Part shown: piece by piece, positions 8,631 through 18,090 of the stretch
Layout of the letters: each line of letters opens with the position of its first letter
How positions within the stretch are numbered: the first letter of the stretch is position 1
NCBI GenBank assembly: GCA_016744185.1
Contig: JADGEY010000001.1
Location: 1 to 45,443 of the forward strand
Reading direction: 5' to 3'
Source: Emcibacteraceae bacterium
GTDB lineage: Bacteria; Pseudomonadota; Alphaproteobacteria; Sphingomonadales; Emcibacteraceae
Length of the DNA stretch: 45,443 nucleotides
Notes under the pieces: model-generated
What the model was told of the DNA's origin: nothing
Seen by the model: the letters and a program-made list of their open reading frames with translations, nothing else
Databases searched by the model: none
Program-made: the position numbers and the translations under genes

Positions 8631-9206
8631 ATGATCCGACTGACTTCTAAAGAAACTCTGCGCCGCTCTATGATAGAAATTCGGGAAGAGCTAAGCCAGA
8701 ATGCTGCGCCTAAAGTAGCGGATATTCTAGCAGCAAAAATACTTCTTCTTAGGGAGATGAGAAATGCAAAAATTATTTCAGCTTATTATACCATTGGCAG
8801 TGAAATGGACGTACTGCCTGCGTTAAAAGCGTTCCATGTTGCCCATCATGATATATGTTTGCCCATAGTGGTAAAAAAAGATAGCCCGCTACTGTTTAGA
8901 AAGTGGGATTTTAAGTCAGAGCTTGAGGAAGCAGCACACGGAATTAAACAGCCCCCCGCATCGGCAGAAGAATTAATGCCCGATATTATAATTGTGCCGC
9001 TCTTAGCCTTTGATGAAAGCTGCATGAGAATAGGATATGGCGGCGGGTTCTATGATCGCACGATTGCCGCTTACCGAGATAAAGGGCGAGAGTTTATAAC
9101 GGTAGGGGCAGCGTTTGAAGGGCAAAAAATAGATCATGTTCCCTGTGAAGCGTTTGATCAGAAGCTTGATATTATTGTAACGGAAGAAAAAATTTACCGC
9201 TCATAA
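8631..9206 (+). CDS. fau: 5-formyltetrahydrofolate cyclo-ligase
   Basis: The enzyme converts 5-formyl-THF to 5,10-methenyl-THF with ATP in the cytoplasm (EC 6.3.3.2), returning stored folate to the one-carbon pool. The family signature GYGGGFYDR lies at about 135-143, and the N-terminal KETLRRSM..IREEL helix carries the usual nucleotide-binding basic residues. Its 191 residues are normal. The start at 8631 lies about 30 nt after the 6S RNA and has no strong ribosome-binding site, so it is probably made from 6S read-through, the arrangement known for ygfA in enterobacteria. A later in-frame ATG (8670) would remove the conserved first helix and is disfavoured. Synonym ygfA. Confidence 0.93.
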   Translation: MIRLTSKETLRRSMIEIREELSQNAAPKVADILAAKILLLREMRNAKIISAYYTIGSEMDVLPALKAFHVAHHDICLPIVVKKDSPLLFRKWDFKSELEEAAHGIKQPPASAEELMPDIIIVPLLAFDESCMRIGYGGGFYDRTIAAYRDKGREFITVGAAFEGQKIDHVPCEAFDQKLDIIVTEEKIYRS

Positions 9207-9229
9207 GTCAAATTTTAAGAAAGTAATCT

Positions 9230-10045
9230 ATGAGAATTTTATATTTAGGGGACATTGTTGGAAAGTCTGGACGTGAGCTTGTGGTTCAGCAAGTTCCAAA
9301 GCTGCGTGCTGATTTAAAATTAGATTTCGTTGTTGTTAACGGCGAAAATGCTGCGGCAGGCTTTGGCATAACAGAGAAGATTTGCAATGAGCTTTATGCC
9401 GCTGGCATAGATGTGCTGACCACGGGTAATCATGTGTGGGATCAGAATGAAACTAAAAACCATATTAATAAAGAAGTGCGCCTTATTCGCCCGCTTAATT
9501 TCCCTATCGGCACTCCGGGAAAGGGCAGTGCTTTATTTGAAGATAGCAGAGGGCGTAAGATACTCGTTATCAATGTTATGGGACGCATTGGTATGGATCC
9601 TTTGGACTGTCCTTTTCAGGCGGTGGATAATGAAATTAAAAAATATGTTCTGGGCGGCGGCGTTGATTTTATTCTTGTGGATATTCATGCAGAGGCAACA
9701 TCTGAAAAAATGGCAATGGGGCATTTTCTGGACGGCAGGGCCTCGCTTGTTGTTGGCACGCACACTCATATTCCAACGGCAGATGCACAAATTTTAGACG
9801 GCGGAACAGCCTATATGACAGATGCGGGCATGTGCGGCGATTATAATTCTGTTATCGGCATGGATAAAGAAGAGCCGTTAAGGCGCTTTGTCAAAAAAAT
9901 GCGCGGCGGCAGGTTTAACCCTGCATTAGGGGCAGCGACGATTTGCGGCGTTTTTGTCGAGACGGATAACCAGACAGGACGAGCGGTAAATATTCAAGCG
10001 GTTCGCATTGGCGCAAGATTAAAAGAATCTTGCCCAGAAAAATAA
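9230..10045 (+). CDS. YmdB-type metallophosphoesterase (TIGR00282 family)
   Basis: This 271-residue member of the YmdB/DR1281 family of dinuclear-metal phosphodiesterases keeps all metal-site blocks: GDIVG with D8, NGENAA with E39 and N40, TTGNHVWD with N67 and H68, DIHAEATSEK, and VGTHTHIPTAD. Characterised YmdB proteins hydrolyse 2',3'-cyclic AMP, and in Bacillus one affects biofilm and sporulation decisions. The physiological role in alphaproteobacteria is not settled. The gene follows fau by 23 bp and is likely co-transcribed. The intact site contrasts with the depleted phosphatase homologue at 1411-2238. Confidence 0.9.
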   Translation: MRILYLGDIVGKSGRELVVQQVPKLRADLKLDFVVVNGENAAAGFGITEKICNELYAAGIDVLTTGNHVWDQNETKNHINKEVRLIRPLNFPIGTPGKGSALFEDSRGRKILVINVMGRIGMDPLDCPFQAVDNEIKKYVLGGGVDFILVDIHAEATSEKMAMGHFLDGRASLVVGTHTHIPTADAQILDGGTAYMTDAGMCGDYNSVIGMDKEEPLRRFVKKMRGGRFNPALGAATICGVFVETDNQTGRAVNIQAVRIGARLKESCPEK

Positions 10046-10151
10046 AAATATGACTTTAAAACTTCATATTCCTATTCACAAAGAGGGCTTTATCTATTAT
10101 GTATGATAGAGCATTTATTAATTAAAATTTAGGGTAAGGTTTTTTTGCAAA

Positions 10152-10904
10152 ATGGCAGGTCATTCAAAGTTTAAAAACATCCAGTACCGAAAAGGTGCGC
10201 AGGATAAAAAACGTTCAGCTCAGTTCGCTAAATTCTCGAAAGAGATTACAGTAGCTGCAAAAATGGGCGGAACAGATATGGATTCAAACCCTAGGTTGCG
10301 CCTTGCGGTAACAAATGCCCGTTCGAACTCTATGCCGAAAGATAATATTGAACGGGCGATTAAAAAATCAGAAGTGTCGGACACCTCTTCTTGGGACGAA
10401 ATCCGTTATGAAGGATATGCACCAGGCGGGACGGCTTTGATCGTTGAATGCCTGACGGATAATAGAAACCGCGCCGCATCTGATGTAAGGTCAACTTTTG
10501 CAAAATCGGGCGGTAATCTTGGTGAAACAGGGTCGGTATCTTTCCAGTTTAATCATGGGGGCGAATTTATTTTTGATGCCAGCGTTAAATCCGCAGATGA
10601 TATGTTTGAGCTTGCTTTAGAAGCGGGGGCAGATGATGTGGTATCAGACGATGAAACTCATGAAATTTACTGTGAAGTGTCTGATTTTCATTCGGTTATG
10701 ACGGCTTTGATAGCAGCTGTTGGCTCAGAGCCGAAATCAGCAAAACTTGTTTGGAAAGCAGAAAATCCAATCGAGGTTGATTTCGAAACTGCTGAAAAAA
10801 TCATGAGAATGGTTGATAAATTAGAAGAGCTTGATGACGTTCAAAACATCTATGGTAATTATGAGTTTTCAGAAGAAATTATGGCTCAATTAGCAGAGCT
10901 TTAA
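10152..10904 (+). CDS. yebC: YebC/PmpR (TACO1) family protein
   Basis: The 250-residue protein opens with the family hallmark MAGHSKFKNIQYRKGAQDKKR and continues with ARSNSMPKDNIERAIKK and a YEGYAPGG block. Members were long annotated as transcription regulators. The mitochondrial homologue TACO1 and more recent bacterial work point to a ribosome-associated role in translation, notably at proline stretches. It sits immediately before ruvC, the common YebC-RuvCAB arrangement. An AGGGTAAGG tract about 12-20 bp upstream is the probable ribosome-binding region. The three-domain length is full. Confidence 0.95.
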   Translation: MAGHSKFKNIQYRKGAQDKKRSAQFAKFSKEITVAAKMGGTDMDSNPRLRLAVTNARSNSMPKDNIERAIKKSEVSDTSSWDEIRYEGYAPGGTALIVECLTDNRNRAASDVRSTFAKSGGNLGETGSVSFQFNHGGEFIFDASVKSADDMFELALEAGADDVVSDDETHEIYCEVSDFHSVMTALIAAVGSEPKSAKLVWKAENPIEVDFETAEKIMRMVDKLEELDDVQNIYGNYEFSEEIMAQLAEL

Positions 10905-10930
10905 TTAAATAATAGGGAGCGCAGCTACAG

Positions 10931-11629
10931 GTGGCAGCAAAAAAACAGCGGCAACGTATCATTGGTTTTGACCCTGGGCTTCGTAAAACGGGCTGGGGGA
11001 TCATTGATGTAGAAGGATCAAAATTAATCCATGTTGCCAATGGTGTTGTAACGTCGGACGCTAAATATTCCCTTGCCGAACGTCTGGTGCAGCTTCATGA
11101 TGGGCTAACCCAAGTTCTCGTGGATTTTGAACCCCATGCTGCGGCGGTAGAAGAAACCTTTGTTAATAAAAACCCAAATTCTACTTTGAAACTTGGACAG
11201 GCGAGGGGCATTTCTCTTTTAACGGCGGCTCTTGCGGGCTTAAAGGTTGGGGAATATACGCCAAATCATATTAAAAAATCAGTAGTCGGTGCAGGGCATG
11301 CTGGAAAAGAGCAAGTCATGGCGATGCTTGGGATATTGCTGCCAAAAGCAAAAATTAACGGTGAAGATGCGGCGGACGCACTTGCGGCCGCTATATGTCA
11401 TGCTCATAATGGAGGAGTGCATGGGACGCTTCATGAGGCTTTGCAAAAAACAAATAGCTATGAAAAGGGCGGACGAGGGGCATCGTCAAAAAAACATTCT
11501 CTTTCAAAAGGTGAGAAACATTCTCTTTCAAAAGATGAGAAACATTCTCTTTCAAAAGATGAGAAACATTCTCTTTCAAAAGATGAGAAACAAGCTGGCG
11601 CAGAAATAATATTCAAGGGAACAAGATAG
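10931..11629 (+). CDS. ruvC: crossover junction endodeoxyribonuclease RuvC with extended repeat tail
   Basis: RuvC cuts Holliday junctions symmetrically (EC 3.1.21.10) in the RuvABC complex. The RNase H-like core is intact, with catalytic acidic residues D14 (GFDPG), E74 (AVEET), D146 and D149 ([13 protein letters not shown]). Translation appears to start at GTG 10931 behind GGAG (10915-10918). E. coli RuvC has 173 residues; this one has 232. The excess is a low-complexity basic tail after about residue 170 that contains four tandem copies of an 8-residue unit (KHSLSKDE type, residues 188-219). The tail lies outside the catalytic fold and should not disturb it. The stop codon abuts the ruvA start, so ruvCAB is an operon. 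Confidence 0.95.
   Translation: MAAKKQRQRIIGFDPGLRKTGWGIIDVEGSKLIHVANGVVTSDAKYSLAERLVQLHDGLTQVLVDFEPHAAAVEETFVNKNPNSTLKLGQARGISLLTAALAGLKVGEYTPNHIKKSVVGAGHAGKEQVMAMLGILLPKAKINGEDAADALAAAICHAHNGGVHGTLHEALQKTNSYEKGGRGASSKKHSLSKGEKHSLSKDEKHSLSKDEKHSLSKDEKQAGAEIIFKGTR
11492..11587 (+). repeat. four tandem 24-bp repeats inside ruvC
   Basis: The four units occupy 11492-11515, 11516-11539, 11540-11563 and 11564-11587. Each begins AAACATTCTCTTTCAAAAG; unit 1 differs by one base (GGTGAG instead of GATGAG at its end). A partial fifth copy (AAACA) follows. Because 24 is a multiple of three, copy-number change would keep ruvC in frame. There are no spacers, so this is not a CRISPR array. Confidence 0.97.
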
Positions 11630-12244
11630 ATGATCGCAAAATTACGGGGAACTTTGGATAGTATAGGCAGCGATTGGTGCATTATTGATGTCGGCGGCGT
11701 TGGCTATCATGTTTTTTGTTCCTCCCGCACGCTTGGCAATTTAAGCGGCATCGGGGAAGCGGCGGTTTTAATGATTGATACTCATATAAGAGAAGACCAT
11801 TTTCATCTTTTTGGGTTTGTAACAGAGCTTGAACGTGATTGGTTTCGCCTGCTGCAAACGGTGCAGGGGGTTGGGGCAAAGGTTGCTCTTGCCATATTAT
11901 CAGCCTGCAGTACGGACGAATTATCAAACTCTATCGCAGCGCAGGATAAAACCACCGTGTCACGGGCAAATGGGGTTGGTCCAAAAGTTGCGATGCGCAT
12001 TGTTAACGAGCTGAAAGACAAGGTGGCTAAATTTGCTTTTACGCCTTCTGCTACACAAGAAAAAAGCAGCGGCGCTGTGCCTGCGGGCGTATCTGGTAAT
12101 GTGCAAGATGCGGTGTCTGCCCTTGTTAATCTTGGCTATAAACAGGTCGATGCTTTTATTGCGGTGAATGTTGCTTTTAAAAAGAGCGGAAATGATGATC
12201 TGCAAAATCTTATCACGCTGGGTCTGAAGGAGCTGTCTCAATGA
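11630..12244 (+). CDS. ruvA: Holliday junction branch migration protein RuvA
   Basis: RuvA is the junction-binding subunit that loads the RuvB motor onto four-way DNA. It shows an N-terminal OB domain ([13 protein letters not shown]...GVGYHVF), a central pair of helix-hairpin-helix motifs (about 71-130; [17 protein letters not shown] and [19 protein letters not shown]), and a mobile C-terminal domain that contacts RuvB (about 150-204; [12 protein letters not shown]). The 204 residues match the usual size. The start codon directly follows the ruvC stop and the stop overlaps the ruvB start by 4 bp, indicating coupled translation. Confidence 0.96.
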   Translation: MIAKLRGTLDSIGSDWCIIDVGGVGYHVFCSSRTLGNLSGIGEAAVLMIDTHIREDHFHLFGFVTELERDWFRLLQTVQGVGAKVALAILSACSTDELSNSIAAQDKTTVSRANGVGPKVAMRIVNELKDKVAKFAFTPSATQEKSSGAVPAGVSGNVQDAVSALVNLGYKQVDAFIAVNVAFKKSGNDDLQNLITLGLKELSQ

Positions 12245-13287
12245 GCGAAGAGCCATCAGACCGCTTAGTAAGTGCTACTGAAAATCTTATAGAAGATTAT
12301 GATGGGTCTATTCGCCCCTCAAGCCTTGGTGAATTTATTGGGCAGCGTAAAAGCTGTGATAATTTAAAGATTTTTATTGAAGCGGCTAAAGCGAGAAATG
12401 CGGCGTTGGATCATGTGCTTTTTTTTGGTCCCCCTGGGCTTGGTAAAACCACATTAGCGCAAATTATGGCACGAGAGCTTGGGGTAAATTTTAGAGCAAC
12501 CGCAGGGCCTGTGATTTCCAAATCAGGTGATCTTGCGGCACTTCTTACAAATCTTGAAGAAAATGATATTCTTTTCATTGATGAAATTCACCGCCTGAAT
12601 CCTGCGGTAGAAGAGATATTATATCCTGCGATGGAAGATTTTCATCTTGACCTTATCATCGGTGAAGGACCTTCAGCGCGCTCGGTCAGAATTGATCTTC
12701 CGCCCTTTACATTGGTTGGGGCAACCACTCGGTCGGGGCTTTTAACAACGCCGCTAAGAGACAGATTTGGCATTCCGGTTCGGCTTGAATTTTATTCAGC
12801 CGAGGATTTGCAGTTAATCGTGAGCCGAGCGGCAAGGGTTTTGGGGCTTAATGTATCCGATGATGGCGCACTGGAAATTGCCAAACGGGCAAGAGGAACG
12901 CCGAGGGTTGCGGGTAGGCTTTTACGGCGGGTTAGCGATTTTGCTCTTGTTCTGGGGGATAGTATTATTGACAAAAATACAGCTGATAAAGCTCTTAACA
13001 GGCTAGAAGTTGACGACCAAGGGCTTGATAATATGGATCACCGCTATATGAGATGTATTGGCGAGAGCTATAATGGCGGGCCTGTTGGGATTGAAACTTT
13101 ATCAGCGGCATTAAGCGAGCCACGAGATGCGATTGAAGATATTATTGAACCTTATCTTATCCAGTCAGGTCTAATTCAAAGAACGCCAAGAGGCAGAATG
13201 CTTAGCCCGAAAGCTTTTAAACATTTAGGGCTGCAAATGCCAAAAATTGTTGAAGAGGGGCAAATTAGCCTTTTAAAAGATCAATGA
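12241..13287 (+). CDS. ruvB: Holliday junction branch migration helicase RuvB
   Basis: RuvB is the AAA+ ATPase that drives branch migration as hexameric rings flanking RuvA. The 348-residue protein contains Walker [10 protein letters not shown] (63-71), Walker B/DEIH at 114-117, a sensor-1 region GATTRSGLL, the arginine-finger segment PLRDRFGIP, and a C-terminal winged-helix DNA-binding domain with RTPRGR. It completes ruvCAB and overlaps ruvA by ATGA. It is followed by ybgC and the tol genes, the usual alphaproteobacterial order. Confidence 0.97.
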   Translation: MSEEPSDRLVSATENLIEDYDGSIRPSSLGEFIGQRKSCDNLKIFIEAAKARNAALDHVLFFGPPGLGKTTLAQIMARELGVNFRATAGPVISKSGDLAALLTNLEENDILFIDEIHRLNPAVEEILYPAMEDFHLDLIIGEGPSARSVRIDLPPFTLVGATTRSGLLTTPLRDRFGIPVRLEFYSAEDLQLIVSRAARVLGLNVSDDGALEIAKRARGTPRVAGRLLRRVSDFALVLGDSIIDKNTADKALNRLEVDDQGLDNMDHRYMRCIGESYNGGPVGIETLSAALSEPRDAIEDIIEPYLIQSGLIQRTPRGRMLSPKAFKHLGLQMPKIVEEGQISLLKDQ

Positions 13288-13314
13288 ATTTAAAGAAAGA
13301 GCGAGCAATCATAA

Positions 13315-13770
13315 ATGGTTAAAATTTTGCCACAATCTGGCGTTATTGAGGGTAACATACATTATTTACCCCTTAGGGTTTATTTTGAAGATACAGATGC
13401 AGGCGGCGTTGTGTATCATTCAAATTATATAGGCTATATGGAAAGAGGACGGACAGAATTTCTGCGGATGGCTGGTATAAACCAAAGTGATATGTTTAAA
13501 ATGGAACATGCTGATGACCGATTGTTTATGGTTAAAAAATGTGAGGTTGAATTTTTCAAACCTGCGGTTATTGATGATGAGGTTGTTGTTCGCACTAAAA
13601 TTATAAAGCTTGGAGGTGCAAGCGTTATTTTCAAACAGGATATTTTGAAGAATGACGAGATATTAGTAGAAGGGCTTGTTGTTATCGTGGCGGTAAATCA
13701 GCAGAGAAAAGCCTCTAGGATTACAGGTGAATTAAGAGAAATATTAGATAGATTTTTTATCGGTTCTTAA
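13315..13770 (+). CDS. ybgC: YbgC-family acyl-CoA thioesterase
   Basis: The 151-residue hotdog-fold thioesterase is the first gene of the Tol-Pal cluster. The signature VYFEDTDAGGVVYHSNYIGYMERGR (quoted by key positions: catalytic D28, then H35) matches the 4-hydroxybenzoyl-CoA thioesterase/YbgC subfamily. E. coli YbgC hydrolyses short-chain acyl-CoA and has been linked to phospholipid metabolism at the inner membrane. The gene starts 28 bp after ruvB and ends 28 bp before tolQ. The first 12-15 residues are variable, so the exact start is less certain. Confidence 0.93.
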   Translation: MVKILPQSGVIEGNIHYLPLRVYFEDTDAGGVVYHSNYIGYMERGRTEFLRMAGINQSDMFKMEHADDRLFMVKKCEVEFFKPAVIDDEVVVRTKIIKLGGASVIFKQDILKNDEILVEGLVVIVAVNQQRKASRITGELREILDRFFIGS

Positions 13771-13798
13771 AATAAAATAATAATATAGGTTTAGAAAA

Positions 13799-14581
13799 AT
13801 GGCTATAAATTTAGGCGAAGTGATTGCAGGGTTTAGGGACGCAGGTGAGGCGGTTAATAAAACAGCGGTAAATGCGATGGAGGCTTCTGCTCTAGGCGAA
13901 AATGGACCTGATTTTTCAATTGTCGGTATGTTTATGCAAGCGGACTTGGTTGTAAAGTCTGTGATTATACTTCTTCTTTTTGCATCAATTGTGTGCTGGG
14001 CGATTATTTATACTAAGGCTAAAAAACTTCGCCGTGTCACAAGCCAAGCAGATTATTTTGAAAGTGAATTTTGGTCAGGGAACTCTCTGGAAGCTCTTTT
14101 TGAAAGAACGGAAAAAAATCCTGACCATCCTATGGCTTTAATTTTTGTCGCAGCGATGCGTGAATGGCGCAGATCTCTTAGCAGGGGGACAATTAAAAAC
14201 ACTCTTGGCGTTAAAGATAGAGTGTACCGTGTGATGCGGGTGACGGTAATGCGTGAAATGGATGAGCTTGAAAAATATTTAAGCTTTCTGGCAACGGTCG
14301 GCTCTACCGCTCCCTTCATTGGGCTTTTCGGCACGGTTTGGGGGATAATGGGAGCGTTCCAAGATATTGCTTTGATGCAAGATTCCTCGCTCGCCGTTGT
14401 AGCGCCAGGGATAGCAGAGGCTTTGTTTGCAACCGCAATGGGGCTGGTCGCAGCGATTCCTGCGGTGGTCGCTTATAATAAAATAACCAATGATATGGGA
14501 CGTTTTGGTAATAGAATTGATAGTTTTTCCGATGAATTTGGCACGATTATTTCTCGCCAGCTTGATGAGGATCATTCATAA
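13799..14581 (+). CDS. tolQ: Tol-Pal system proton-channel subunit TolQ
   Basis: TolQ is the MotA/TolQ/ExbB-type inner-membrane subunit that uses proton flow with TolR to energise TolA during cell division. TM1 lies at about 50-70 ([21 protein letters not shown]). TM2 and TM3 (about 160-185 and 195-220) contain [22 protein letters not shown] and the [20 protein letters not shown] block with the conserved TM3 threonine. At 260 residues it is longer than E. coli TolQ (230), mostly through the N-terminus. An in-frame ATG at 13877 ([10 protein letters not shown]) would give a more standard length, and neither start has a strong ribosome-binding site. It overlaps tolR by one base (TAATG). Confidence 0.95.
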   Translation: MAINLGEVIAGFRDAGEAVNKTAVNAMEASALGENGPDFSIVGMFMQADLVVKSVIILLLFASIVCWAIIYTKAKKLRRVTSQADYFESEFWSGNSLEALFERTEKNPDHPMALIFVAAMREWRRSLSRGTIKNTLGVKDRVYRVMRVTVMREMDELEKYLSFLATVGSTAPFIGLFGTVWGIMGAFQDIALMQDSSLAVVAPGIAEALFATAMGLVAAIPAVVAYNKITNDMGRFGNRIDSFSDEFGTIISRQLDEDHS

Positions 14582-15012
14582 TGCAAATCGGCGGCAGCAC
14601 AAATAAATCAAATTTCAGAGGACGGCATAAGCAAATGAGCGAGATTAATGTTACGCCATTTGTCGATGTGATGCTTGTCCTGCTTGTTGTTTTTATGGTC
14701 ACTGCGCCCTTGCTGACCACGGGCGTGAAAGTTAATTTACCAAAAGCGAAAGCGAAATCTTTGTCCGATAATAGCAAGGCTATTACGGTGACGATTACGA
14801 ACAAAGGTCTTGTTTCGATAAGCTCTGATGAAATAATGAGCCTGAAAGAGCTTGTCACAAAACTTAAGTTTTTCCCGGATAAACGTAAAAAAGAAGTGAT
14901 TTATATCAGAGGAGATAAAGATGTTGATTATGGGCGGGTTATGAAAGTTATATCGGGCATAAACGGCGCAGGTTTTTCAAAAGTGGCTCTTGTAACAGAT
15001 CGGGACGGCTAG
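14581..15012 (+). CDS. tolR: Tol-Pal system subunit TolR
   Basis: The 143-residue ExbD/TolR-type partner of TolQ has a short cytoplasmic N-terminus ending [13 protein letters not shown]. One transmembrane helix (about 27-45) carries the essential proton-handling Asp (D29 in FVDVMLVLL). The periplasmic domain contains the conserved LPKA segment and the [16 protein letters not shown] block. It is translationally coupled to tolQ by TAATG and followed one base later by tolA. Confidence 0.95.
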   Translation: MQIGGSTNKSNFRGRHKQMSEINVTPFVDVMLVLLVVFMVTAPLLTTGVKVNLPKAKAKSLSDNSKAITVTITNKGLVSISSDEIMSLKELVTKLKFFPDKRKKEVIYIRGDKDVDYGRVMKVISGINGAGFSKVALVTDRDG

Positions 15013-15013
15013 C

Positions 15014-15787
15014 GTGCGTATCGGGATCATTATATCGCTTATTATGCACGGCGTTTTAATTGTGGGGCTTTATTTTGGCATGCCCTATTTTAAAAAAGAC
15101 CAGCCAAGTAAGCTTAGAATTATTCCAGTGGAAATGGTTGAAATTTCAGATAAAACAATAACTAAAAAACAGCCTAGAAAAGTAACAACGATTAAAAAGA
15201 AAAAAAAGATTCAGGATAAGAAAAAACAAAATTCTAAGCCCGTAAAAGATGCTGTACCTAAAGTAACGCCAAGATTAAAACCAAAACCACCCAAAAAAAT
15301 AACCGCAAATATAATTCCAAAAACAAAGCCTAAAGCGGTGAAGAAAAAAAAGAATTTTAACCTAAAGCGTATCGCTGCTTTACTCGATAAAAGAAAGCCT
15401 AAGGAAACATTCGCAGATAAGCTTCAGAAGAGAGGCATAAATAAAAACAAACCAGAAAACTCTATAGATGTCAAAAAAGAGCAAGCATCTTTAATTGATG
15501 CTATAAGAATACATCTTCGGGATAATAGATGTTGGTCGATGCTTACGGGCGCAAAAGATGCTCAAAATATGGTTATATTTGTTAAGGTGAGGCTTCGTCT
15601 TTCAGGAGAGTTAAGCGGCGTTCCAACTATAAAAAATAAAAGAGGTGGGCAATATTTGCAAGCAGAAGAAGCAGCGGTCAGAGCCGTTCGTAAATGTGCG
15701 CCCTATGATTTTTTACCAAAAGATAAATATAATTTATGGCAGAATGTCATTTTAAAATTTAATCCAGCAGAAGCATTAGGAAATTAA
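15014..15787 (+). CDS. tolA: Tol-Pal system protein TolA
   Basis: TolA spans the periplasm from the TolQR motor to TolB/Pal. It starts with GTG one base after the tolR stop. A single N-terminal membrane helix (about 3-25) is followed by a lysine/proline-rich extended domain (about 45-150, many KKKK, KPK and PPKK runs). A compact C-terminal domain (about 160-257) resembles TonB/TolA domain III, with AIRIHLRDNRCW and AAVRAVRKCAPYDFLP, including two cysteines that could form a disulfide. The 257 residues are short compared with E. coli TolA (421) but usual for alphaproteobacteria. Identity rests on position and architecture more than on sequence identity. Confidence 0.92.
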   Translation: MRIGIIISLIMHGVLIVGLYFGMPYFKKDQPSKLRIIPVEMVEISDKTITKKQPRKVTTIKKKKKIQDKKKQNSKPVKDAVPKVTPRLKPKPPKKITANIIPKTKPKAVKKKKNFNLKRIAALLDKRKPKETFADKLQKRGINKNKPENSIDVKKEQASLIDAIRIHLRDNRCWSMLTGAKDAQNMVIFVKVRLRLSGELSGVPTIKNKRGGQYLQAEEAAVRAVRKCAPYDFLPKDKYNLWQNVILKFNPAEALGN

Positions 15788-15808
15788 ATATTATGGGAGA
15801 TCATCTAA

Positions 15809-17161
15809 GTGAAGTTTAATAAAATAATTAAAATTATGGCAGTTTTATTGTTGCCTTATACGTCTTTGAACCTCGTTTTAGCACAAGATGTTTTACAGGT
15901 TGATGTCAATGATGCTTATGCTGCGCCTATTCCTATTGCGATTACGGCGCTTCAGGGCAATAGTAGCTTTCTTTTGTCTGGGGAATCTATGGCGGATTAT
16001 GGCAGGAAAATCTCGCAGGTTGTAAGCGCAGACCTTGTGCGTTCGGGGCTGTTTAAGTCAATCGATCAGCGAGCATTCCTTTCCAAAGATATTAATATAT
16101 TACGTCCAAATTTTAAAGACTGGCGTGCGGTTGGGGCGCAGGATCTGGTTACGGGATCGATTATTTTACAAGAAAATGGACGTATGAAAGTTGAATTTCG
16201 TCTTTGGGATGTTTTTGGTGGAACTCGGATTAAAGGTCTTCGCTATCAAGCACTCCCGAAAGATTGGCGGCGTGTTGCCCATAGAATTGCGGACGCTGTT
16301 TATAGGCGGCTGACGGGTGAAAAAGGCTATTTTGATACAAGGATTGTCTATATTGCTGAAACAGGGTCCTATACAAAACGCATTAAACGTCTGGCGATTA
16401 TGGATCAAGATGGGAAAAATCATAAATATTTAACTTCTGGTAAGAATATGGCTTTAACGCCTCGTTTTTCGCCGACTATCCAAGAAATTACCTATCTGTC
16501 TTATGTGAATGATATGCCAAGGGTTTATCTTTATAATCTTGATAGTGGTAAGCAAGAAATTCTGGGTGATTTTGATGGAATGACTTTTGCGCCTCGTTTT
16601 TCTGCTGATGGCAATACAGTTATTATGTCCATGGCAAAAAAAGGTAATTCAGATATTTATGCTATGGAGCTGAAAACACGCAGAGTAAAAAGACTGACGA
16701 AAAATTCTGCTATTGATACATCACCAAGCTATTCCCCTGATGGAAAGAAGATTGTTTTTAACTCTGACCGAGGGGGCAGCCAGCAATTATATGTCATGGA
16801 CGAGAATGGCCGTGGAATTCACCGTATTTCATTTGGCAAAGGACGCTATGCAACGCCTGTATGGTCGCCTCGGGGTGATCTTATTGCCTTTACCCGTCAA
16901 TATGGCGGTGAATTTTATATCGGCGTTATGCGCACGGACGGTTCAGGTGAGCGGCTTTTAACAAAGAGTTTTTTAGATGAAGGTCCAACATGGTCCCCTA
17001 ACGGCAGGGTTTTAATGTTCTTTAGAAAGAAGCCCTATGATAAAAAGGGTAAAGGCGGAGAGACGCAGCTGTGGTCGGTTGATCTAACAGGATATAATGA
17101 AAGACAAATTCATACGCCCCGTGATGCGTCAGACCCCGCATGGTCACCGCTGCTGCGCTAA
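15809..17161 (+). CDS. tolB: Tol-Pal system periplasmic beta-propeller TolB
   Basis: TolB is a periplasmic protein that exchanges between TolA and Pal. The GTG at 15809 is chosen as start because GGGAGA sits at 15795-15800, at the right distance. An in-frame ATG at 15836 would cut into the signal peptide. The Sec signal (about 1-25) ends ...LVLA before QDVLQ. An N-terminal TolB domain (about 30-170) precedes a six-bladed propeller whose repeats are visible as WD-like blocks ([78 protein letters not shown]). The 450 residues are normal. Confidence 0.96.
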   Translation: MKFNKIIKIMAVLLLPYTSLNLVLAQDVLQVDVNDAYAAPIPIAITALQGNSSFLLSGESMADYGRKISQVVSADLVRSGLFKSIDQRAFLSKDINILRPNFKDWRAVGAQDLVTGSIILQENGRMKVEFRLWDVFGGTRIKGLRYQALPKDWRRVAHRIADAVYRRLTGEKGYFDTRIVYIAETGSYTKRIKRLAIMDQDGKNHKYLTSGKNMALTPRFSPTIQEITYLSYVNDMPRVYLYNLDSGKQEILGDFDGMTFAPRFSADGNTVIMSMAKKGNSDIYAMELKTRRVKRLTKNSAIDTSPSYSPDGKKIVFNSDRGGSQQLYVMDENGRGIHRISFGKGRYATPVWSPRGDLIAFTRQYGGEFYIGVMRTDGSGERLLTKSFLDEGPTWSPNGRVLMFFRKKPYDKKGKGGETQLWSVDLTGYNERQIHTPRDASDPAWSPLLR

Positions 17162-17250
17162 TTTTAAAATGATAATTGAATAAAATATTCATTCATTGTA
17201 GAAGTAGTGAAGTCTTAATGCTTTTAAGCTAATAAAGGCGGTAAAGGCTA

Positions 17251-17279
17251 TTGATTACATAGTAAAATATGTTTATAGT
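17251..17279 (+). promoter_or_regulatory. candidate sigma-70 promoter for pal-cpoB-tilS
   Basis: TTGATT (17251-17256) and TATAGT (17274-17279) are separated by 17 bp in the 247-bp gap between tolB and pal. The gap suggests pal can be transcribed independently of tolQRAB. I see no other structured element in this gap. Confidence 0.4.
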
Positions 17280-17408
17280 TCTTTAAATAATGAAAAATAG
17301 GATTTAGGTGCTCGGTTTTATATTTTTAATTAAGCTGTTAATTTTTTTAGGATTAATGATTAGAATATTGTAATGGGCAGAAATAAAAAATTGATTATGG
17401 AAGGATCA

Positions 17409-17945
17409 ATGATGTTAAAACTAAATAATGGCATTAAATATACGTTACTTACTGGCGCAGTGCTTGCTTTAACTGCTTGCGCAAATACGAATAAAACGGC
17501 TATTGAAAAAACGCCTGATCCAGTGGTCGTGCCAGATCAAGATACAAATCCTGTTGAAACGGGGGTTGTTGATGAATTGCCAATCGCAGATTATGCAATG
17601 GGATCACAAGAGCATCTTGATGATATTGCGAATGCATCGCTGGTTTATTTTGGCTATGACCGCTATGATCTGACAGAAAATGCACGTTCATCTTTGCAAT
17701 TACAAGCTAAATTTTTAAATGAATATTCAAATGTAAATTTTGTCATTGAAGGTCATTGTGATGAAAGAGGAACGCGGGAATATAACCTTGCGCTTGGCGA
17801 GCGCCGTGCAAATGCGGCTCGTAATTATTTAGTGGCTCTTGGTGTGGATAGTTCACGCCTATCTGTGGTAAGCTATGGTAAAGAACGCCCATTATCAATG
17901 TCTAATCATGATCAAAATCGTCGTGGGTATTCACGGGTGAAATAA
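17409..17945 (+). CDS. pal: peptidoglycan-associated lipoprotein Pal
   Basis: Pal is an outer-membrane lipoprotein that binds peptidoglycan and is positioned by the Tol motor at the division site. The ATG at 17409 (or the adjacent ATG at 17412) is preferred because AAGGA lies at 17401-17405 and the product then starts with a compact lipoprotein signal ending LTAC. The frame is open to an ATG at 17373, which would put 12 odd residues before the signal. The OmpA-like domain (about 75-178) contains VYFGYDRYDL, the peptidoglycan-binding GHCDERGTREYNLALGERRA with the DAP-contacting Asp and Arg, and NRRG near the end. Confidence 0.95.
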   Translation: MMLKLNNGIKYTLLTGAVLALTACANTNKTAIEKTPDPVVVPDQDTNPVETGVVDELPIADYAMGSQEHLDDIANASLVYFGYDRYDLTENARSSLQLQAKFLNEYSNVNFVIEGHCDERGTREYNLALGERRANAARNYLVALGVDSSRLSVVSYGKERPLSMSNHDQNRRGYSRVK

Positions 17946-17966
17946 TAACCTAAGACTGGGTTATTA
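17943..17966 (+). terminator. hairpin overlapping the pal stop codon
   Basis: TAATAACC (17943-17950) pairs perfectly with GGTTATTA (17959-17966). No T run follows, so it may protect the pal transcript's 3' end rather than terminate. Confidence 0.35.
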
Positions 17967-18001
17967 AAATCATCAGATTTTATAATGATTTTATATTTTG
18001 A

Positions 18002-18037
18002 GAAAACACCTGTAATATTGTTACTGGTGTTTTTTTA
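18002..18037 (+). terminator. rho-independent terminator after pal
   Basis: AAACACC-T-GTAA pairs with TTAC-T-GGTGTTT (one T-T mismatch, five-base loop) and is followed by seven or more T residues. It would uncouple the abundant pal message from cpoB downstream. Confidence 0.8.
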
Positions 18038-18090
18038 CTTTAGGGCTTAATTTTGCCCGTATTAGCTCTTATGATTTAGGGGTGCATTAT

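Noticed and set aside
11492-11587. CRISPR-like array
   Set aside because: The units are directly adjacent, have no spacers, and are translated as part of RuvC.
11391-11682. Open frames on both strands across the ruvC repeats
   Set aside because: They exist only because the 24-bp unit has no stop in several frames. They lack ribosome-binding sites and overlap ruvC fully.
17162-17372. Small gene between tolB and pal
   Set aside because: No frame has both a start with a ribosome-binding site and a plausible protein. The gap is better explained as the pal promoter region.
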